This document shows positions 58,730-64,000 of a DNA stretch of 64,000 bases, piece after piece. Below the pieces are notes generated by a model, which did not search any database, was not told the DNA's origin, and saw only the letters and a list, made by a program, of their open reading frames with translations. The number at the start of each line of letters is the position of its first letter. Positions within the stretch are counted from its first letter, which is position 1. The DNA is from Halichondria panicea (taxonomy: Eukaryota > Porifera > Demospongiae > Suberitida > Halichondriidae), in the NCBI RefSeq assembly GCF_963675165.1, contig NC_087392.1:451001-515000 (forward strand), read 5' to 3'. Both the position numbers and the translations under genes were made by a program.

Positions 58730-60746
58730 TTATGGACACTAACTAACTTTACAACACTTGTTTTTATTGTCCACCCACTCCATATGTAGCGTGCAATGTA
58801 CCACTTAGAGCTTATCACGTAGTTGTCATGGTAAGAGTGACAGTACAAGACTGGTCAATTTTCAACATAATTATTCCCAATAATTTATAGTCATAATTAT
58901 AATTACTAGTTTGCACATGTGCACAAATTTATTTCATATCAATGTTATCATAAGAAGTGCGTGATTATGCATAGTTGCATATAATTATCATATTTGTGAG
59001 CTGAATTGTCTTATAAATAATGATTTTGAAGCCTCTCAAGGGATAACATTCGTAATGCTCAGTGGGCATCACAGGAAGAGGCCATTGCACTGTGTGTACG
59101 GGTGTGAGTGAAGTGTTGTGCCTCGGCATGGCTTCCGAGGAATGCTTCGAACTTTAGATCACTAGACACAGCACTTGTTGCTAATGGAGACCACCGCACA
59201 CATCCCGGGAGTGGTCATTAATTACTATTGGCCTGTCTAATAATAAGAATAAGTTAGTTCTTAATTGCTATGTTAAGTATAGGAGCATTGCAGGCAGTGA
59301 GCTAGAGTGGTAATGCTCTGAGCGATGAAACATGTAGGGCACACTTAGATTAGCTGGGTCAGGTTTGCAAAATCTTGGTGTTCTTAATCCTTTCCCTGCT
59401 TTAGCTGTGAACTTTAGTGGTTAGGTACCCAGTTTCTATTTGCTTAAATTAAGAGGATGAATGTCCTTAGGCCTGTCTAAAAATAAGTTTTGTTAGTTTT
59501 TAATTGCTATGTTAAGTAGCAGGCAGTGAGGTAGAGTGGTAATACTCAGAGTGATGAAACATGTAGTTTGCAACATCTTGGTGTTTTTAACCTTTCCCTG
59601 TGAACTTCATGGCTTTGTGGTTAGGTACCCAGTTTCTATTTGCTTTAATTAAGAGGATGAATTTCTTAAGTTTTGAATATGCTTTACATTGTGATCTACA
59701 GTGCCTATTACCTGTTCCTACTCAGATTCCAGTTACTGTAACATGACTCCTCTTATGTCGGTATGGTATGGTACGATACCTAATAGGGGCAGGCTCCACT
59801 GGTCATGAATATAGTTAGCATGCAAGTATCCCAGTGGGAGGTCATTATTCACAACATTGCTCGGACATGCCCCACTAGTCAACCACCACTTCGTAAAACC
59901 ACACACCCCTTAGGGAAATGCTGATCTGGTAGCTTTATACTCCATACACACTGCAGTGTAACTCCCCCACAATCTTTAACAACTGTAGCTATCACTAATC
60001 ACACACCACACACCCACACACCCACACCTACACTCACAGTGTCAATATTGGGTATGCTAGCTCGCTACTGGAATTTACATCTGCTTATAGCTATCAAAGC
60101 AGTTTTGTAAATGTTATACCACTAATTAGATAAGAGTTGCACAATGCACACTAGAATACTAAATATTGGCAGAGGTTTGGCAAAGAACTGTCAAATATGG
60201 CAACTAGCAAAGAGCCCTGATTAGCAGCTGTACAAGCAATGGAACATACACCAGTTAGGCCAGCTACTCCTTGGCTACACATCAGCATGGGAGTGACCAA
60301 TATCTGAAACCTGTGGTTAAACTTCAAAGGGCAGTTTGGCATTCCAGGCTTGATGGCTGTCAAAGGCAGTCATTGCTCTAATAACATTTCCAGTTATCAA
60401 ATCACAAACTCATAACATATATCTGAAGCAGTAACACATCATTTATAGCTCAAATGCACAACTTGAACAAGAATAAAGTGACACACACACATTTGTAGAA
60501 GGTATAGAAAGTAGACAAAATGCGATAAAACTAGGGGGGGGGGTGCTAAAACCTGTTAAGTTGGTAAAAACTAAACCACTTGTGTGGCAGAGAAAATGAT
60601 TACAAACGCATGCATGAGCAGACACATCAAACATGTTGTGGGGTAAAGTGCAGTCTATAAAAATGGGTGGAGCAGTCACTCACGCAGTTCTTGTGGGAGG
60701 TAAAGGGATAAATTCCAAATTAATAAGTGTTCTTGTGGTTTGTAGG
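58730..60746. other. Intergenic region, convergent 3' ends of lefftyrin and FoxO
   Basis: Two kilobases hold no supportable exon. The content is AT-rich unique sequence, a tandem duplication (59230-59670), short CA-rich runs near 60000 and 60480, and a run of ten Gs near 60534. The right end should include the FoxO 3' untranslated region. Confidence 0.6.
59230..59670. repeat. Two-copy diverged tandem duplication
   Basis: Copy 1 (about 59230-59470) and copy 2 (about 59471-59670) share GGCCTGTCTAA, TTAATTGCTATGTTAAGTA, GCAGGCAGTGAG, GATGAAACATGTAG and GGTTAGGTACCCAGTTTCTA in the same order. Copy 2 has lost about 40 bp. The function is unknown. Confidence 0.8.
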
Positions 60747-62434
60747 CTAGCAGTACGCCGTCCTGTTGGCTAAGTTATGTCCTTGCATGAGAATCGGGTC
60801 ACCTTGAAGAGCGGCAGAAGTCAATGTGGGGTCACCGTGTGGAGAGAGGGTGGCAGGGTGGGAGTGACGATGATGGGGAATGTGATGATGGTGAGGGGGG
60901 CGGTGGTGCTGGGGGGTAAATTGAAATCCCAAATGTCCATTATCGTACTGCATTTCCTCCTTTATAATTCTGTTCACATCACAGTCAAATTCGGCTCCAT
61001 TTTGGAACAGTTCCATGTCAATGTCTTGAGGGAATCGATGATTGGTCACGGCCACCGGCTCGGAACCAGATCTCGGACGAGAATCGGCCGACAATGTGAT
61101 CTGCAGTGGGTGTGGGTGTGCAGCCGAGCGTGTAGGAGTGTAGCAAGTGGGACGAACTTGTTGATGGGGTAAATGGTCTTCGTATGGAGGGGGTGGCGGA
61201 AAACTGCCTTCGGGAATCTCAGTATCCGATATGCTTGAGTATCCAGAGGAATCCACGGGTCCAGGCCCGGCAAAGGTGAACACGGGGTGAGGGCTCTTTG
61301 TGACAAAGAAACGAGGTGAGTTGAGAGAGGAGAGAGACGAAGAGCTGCCCATGAGCTCTCGAGCTGGTCGAAGGTTCAACTGAGCCAGCATATCCGTGCA
61401 GGTGTTGGGATCCCCAATGTCGAGCCCGTCGCCATCTAGCAGCGAAGAGTTGGAGCCACTGAACACTCCTTGACATTGCTGGTCGATTCCGGGGGGAGAT
61501 ATGAGAGGGGATACGGGGGTCACGTTTCTGCTACCCCTGTGCATAATTGGTGATTGCATAATTGGTGAATAACCGGGGGAGAGATCAGACCCAGTGGGGG
61601 AGGGGCACGGCCTAGGGCTCCATGATGGCTGTAACAGGGGCGTTGGACTGTGGCACGGGCTTGACAGAATATTGTCCTGAGATGACGCTCCTTTGATTTT
61701 TTTAAGTTTGCTTTTCTTCTCCCTCTTTCGGCTTCTTGGTGAGTTATTGGTATTGTCCACGGAGTGAGAACGATTTCTTCGACTTGTTTTGCTCGATTTA
61801 GCGTCTAGATCAACGGTCCACCAGCTGCTTTTGCCGGACGTGTCGTTTTGTATTTTCACGAATCGACTGTGCAGAGAGAGGTTGTGCCTCACTGAGTTCT
61901 GCAGGGGGCCGGGGGAGAGGAGGTACAGTGAGTTAGTGCTGATTATCACCTACTACAATGCAATACAACAAGCTATACAAAAGCTTAGAAGCTTACCTTC
62001 CAACCAGCAGTTGAAGGACTGTTGGCCTTATCAGTGAAGTAGGGGACATTCTTAACTATCCAATCATAGATCTCAGACAGGGTTAGTCGCTTCTCTGGCG
62101 AAGACAGCACAGCTTGAGTGATTAGTTCAGCATAGGACATATTCCCCCAGGCGTTTCTCATCTTTGCAGGTTTGGGCTCCGACTTCGAGTGGTGAGGGAT
62201 AGGGGACTCGCATTCTGGCGTCTCAGCTTTGATCTCCATACCAGTGCCTGGACGAGGTGACTCGTAGCCTAGCTGCTCGTTGTCAGAGTCCACTCCAGCG
62301 GCAGCGCTTAACAACGCAGGGTCTCGTAGCGGCCAGGTACTTGACCTCGTTCTTGGGTCCAGATCCAGGTCCAATCCTCCAAGGTGGTGGTAGTCAGCGA
62401 TATGGTGGTGGTAATCAGAGCCTGGATAGTCCAT
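60747..62434 (-). CDS. FOXO: FoxO forkhead transcription factor
   Basis: Two exons (62434-61997, 61898-60747) give 529 residues. The forkhead domain (about residues 93-190) has FoxO signatures: RNAWGNMSYAELI, RLTLSEIYDWIV, VPYFTDK, SAGWK-equivalent STAGWK|NSVRHNLSLHS and GKSSWWTV. The intron sits at the WK|NS position. Akt-type sites RxRxxS/T are visible at Thr33 (RTRSSTWPL, the FoxO N-terminal site), Ser192 (RNRSHSVDN, after helix 3) and possibly Ser425 (RPRSGS). A basic nuclear localisation stretch (RSRKREKKSKLKK) follows the second. The C terminus carries an acidic activation segment, PQDIDMELF...FDCDVNRIIKEEM. The protein is a DNA-binding factor expected to act downstream of insulin/PI3K/Akt signalling. 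Confidence 0.95.
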
Positions 62435-62748
62435 TTTGGGTAGCCGATTCTTTGGATTTTTCTAGGCAAATATAAATAGTTGCACAATTTTCACTTGACA
62501 AAGCTAAACAAGGAATTCTGGTTGTTGCACACGGCCTAATAGTATAGATGGTTGTTTCTTAGTGTAGAACAACAACGAATAATCCAGCTATATACTGTAT
62601 AGTATTCTCTGTGTCTTGTCCTACTGTATACTGTACAAGACTTAATTCTGCACACAAAGCTATAAATTGATTGTTTAATAATCACGTCATCAGCTCAATA
62701 ATTACAATCTTGATGGGACACCCCCTAAAAGCGCAAGCAAGTTAAAAT
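62435..62748. promoter_or_regulatory. Probable shared divergent promoter (FoxO / WWE gene)
   Basis: 314 bp separate the divergent ATGs (62434 minus, 62749 plus). It is AT-rich. CACGTCATCA near 62683 resembles a CRE/ATF half-site, a weak single-motif observation. Confidence 0.4.
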
Positions 62749-63552
62749 ATGGCAACCAGAAGATCAGCAAGAACTAGAAAAAGAGGTATATACAGGCATT
62801 AAAAATAGTTTCACATGAAGCTGTATCTAGGACTGTAATGTTAATAATAGTGTTTTTTCCCATGTTTATTTCCCCTTCTATCGATGATCTATCGAACGTA
62901 GTTTTCTTGTTTAATATTAATGTTATTGTTGACAGGATGTGATTATGGATGGTCATTCCCTTATTTCACACATCAAAAGTAATCTACTGGGTTTTAAATT
63001 AAATAACCTTTTATCGGATTATCTATGACTTGTTCGTCTTATTATACATACTGCGTATTCATCCGCCCACTTTTTCCTGCTTCAAAGATCCTCCTCCAGA
63101 TGATGTTGAGGATGAAGGGTCAAAGGTTATCTGCTGGGAGTGGGAGGGTGACAAAGGACAGTGGACGTCATATGACCACCCACATGCAGCCGAGATCACC
63201 AAAGCTCTAACTGGAGGAGAGGATACTGTGACACTGCAAGTGGCCTCCACTGTCAAGCTGAACATTAGCCTGAGCTCCATGACACAAACGAACGTGGCAA
63301 CAGGATGGCAGAGAAATGTACGCTGTCACAGCAGTGGGTGTGGTCAGTGGGAGTGGCAAAACGAGCACGGAGTGTGGAATGCTTATTCTCCGAATTTGCA
63401 ACAACTGTTAGTGGCGTGTACCGAGTGTGGTGTGAGTGAGAGAGAGATAAAGTGCGGGGGACGCAGCTACAAGCTGGATCTGACGGCTAAGAAACAGATC
63501 AACGTGGAGACAAAGGTTGAGAGGAAGATTAGAGTCAATGGAGAGGTTGAAG
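62749..63552 (+). CDS. Protein with two WWE domains (partial, runs off the right edge)
   Basis: Exon 1 (62749-62785) encodes MATRRSARTRKR, a basic start, and ends in phase 1. Exon 2 (63088-63552) also ends in phase 1 at a GT donor, so the gene continues beyond or within the last intron. Exon 2 has two WWE-type domains: ICWEWEGDKGQWTSYD...VKLNISLSSMTQTNV and GQWEWQNEHGVWNAYS...YKLDLTAKKQINV. WWE domains read iso-ADP-ribose in poly(ADP-ribose) or act in ubiquitin ligases (RNF146, Deltex, HUWE1, several PARPs). The second starts right after CHSSGCG and contains CTECGV. Without the catalytic part it cannot be told whether this is a PARP or an E3 ligase. Intron 1 (302 bp) shows nothing notable. 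Confidence 0.75.
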
Positions 63553-64000
63553 GTGAGCAAGAGTGGGCGTTCATAGGAATGCACTGTATGCTTTATTCAA
63601 TTGTGCTCTAATTTATTGTACTGTTCCCGGAAGTTAAGGGTCCTAACATCATTACATATCTTGGCTGCCCTGGAAACTAGCCATCGGCTTATTCGCCCAT
63701 CAGAGAGAGAGGGGGAGTGGCCTGCACTGCCATCAGAGAGAGGGGGGGAGTGGGGTGGCCTACCATCAGAGAGAGGGGGAGAGTGGCCTGCACTGCCATC
63801 AGAGAGAGGGGGGGGAGTGGGGTGGCCTAGCTGCACATGATGTATTAGGTTGCCTAGGGATTGCCCAATAGATTAGTGCACTTGATAGCCACAAGATATC
63901 CACAACAAAGCCACTTAGTCTCACATGTATAAACTTGATGTTGGAAGGCCAAATTTCAATATATTGGGGGACTGTTACAGTACGTGCTAGATCCGACAAT
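63553..64000 (+). other. Right-edge intron of the WWE gene with a minisatellite
   Basis: No further WWE-gene exon is recognisable before the window ends. Apart from the GA-rich array at 63698-63832, the stretch is unique sequence. Confidence 0.5.
63698..63832. repeat. ABAB minisatellite, about 34-bp units
   Basis: Four units start CATCAGAGAGAG and run into G tracts. They alternate between an A form ending GTGGCCTGCACTGC and a B form ending GTGGGGTGGCCTA, so the higher-order period is about 68 bp. Confidence 0.85.

Noticed and set aside
59036..59230. A small RNA gene upstream of the tandem duplication
   Set aside because: I saw no box A/B, snRNA or snoRNA motif; only unremarkable sequence with a weak inverted stretch.

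Overview
This window reads as compact metazoan nuclear DNA, most likely from a demosponge. The support is short GT-AG introns (often 40-120 bp), tightly packed genes with divergent start codons only 140-315 bp apart, and above all one giant gene with the lefftyrin architecture (laminin-N, EGF, furin-like, cadherin, FN3, tyrosine phosphatase). From published cadherin surveys I recall that family from sponges and choanoflagellates. The species cannot be fixed from the sequence alone.

Left arm (1-12,000). It holds the 5' end of an unidentified basic nuclear-type protein (minus), GET1/WRB (plus), a protein with nine AT-hooks (minus), lebercilin/LCA5 (minus), the DNA primase large subunit PRIM2 (minus), UROD (plus) and CRYZL1 (minus). 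All were reconstructed exon by exon. PRIM2 comes out at 509 residues with all four Fe-S cysteines. UROD comes out at 361 residues and uses one GC-AG intron.

Centre (12,233-58,729). A single gene of 16 reconstructed exons encodes about 14,007 residues, and two exons alone are 17,953 and 18,395 bp. The order is: signal peptide, laminin-G-like fold, laminin N-terminal domain, laminin-EGF and furin-like cysteine repeats, then about 56 cadherin (EC) repeats. The EC repeats are interrupted by three blocks of exactly five larger cadherin-like repeats. Three super-modules of about 1,390 residues follow, separated by EC blocks. Each combines a TMEM132-like ectodomain, a cohesin-like domain, a furin-type site (RGRR, RVKR or RTRR), a dockerin-like double Ca2+-loop domain and a conserved 150-residue domain. 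Two FN3 domains, one membrane helix, an apparently active tyrosine phosphatase domain and a long proline-rich tail end the protein. The repeated cohesin / cleavage site / dockerin arrangement in one chain is the most striking feature here. It suggests a surface receptor that is cut by a furin-like protease yet held together by a calcium-dependent clasp (inference).

Introns 4, 6 and 9 of the giant gene carry copies of one fold-back (inverted-arm) repeat of about 337 bp, three of them in tandem in intron 6.

Right arm (58,730-64,000). A 2-kb intergenic stretch with a diverged tandem duplication is followed by a FoxO forkhead gene (minus) with recognisable Akt sites. FoxO is divergent from a truncated gene for a two-WWE-domain protein (plus), whose intron holds an ABAB minisatellite.
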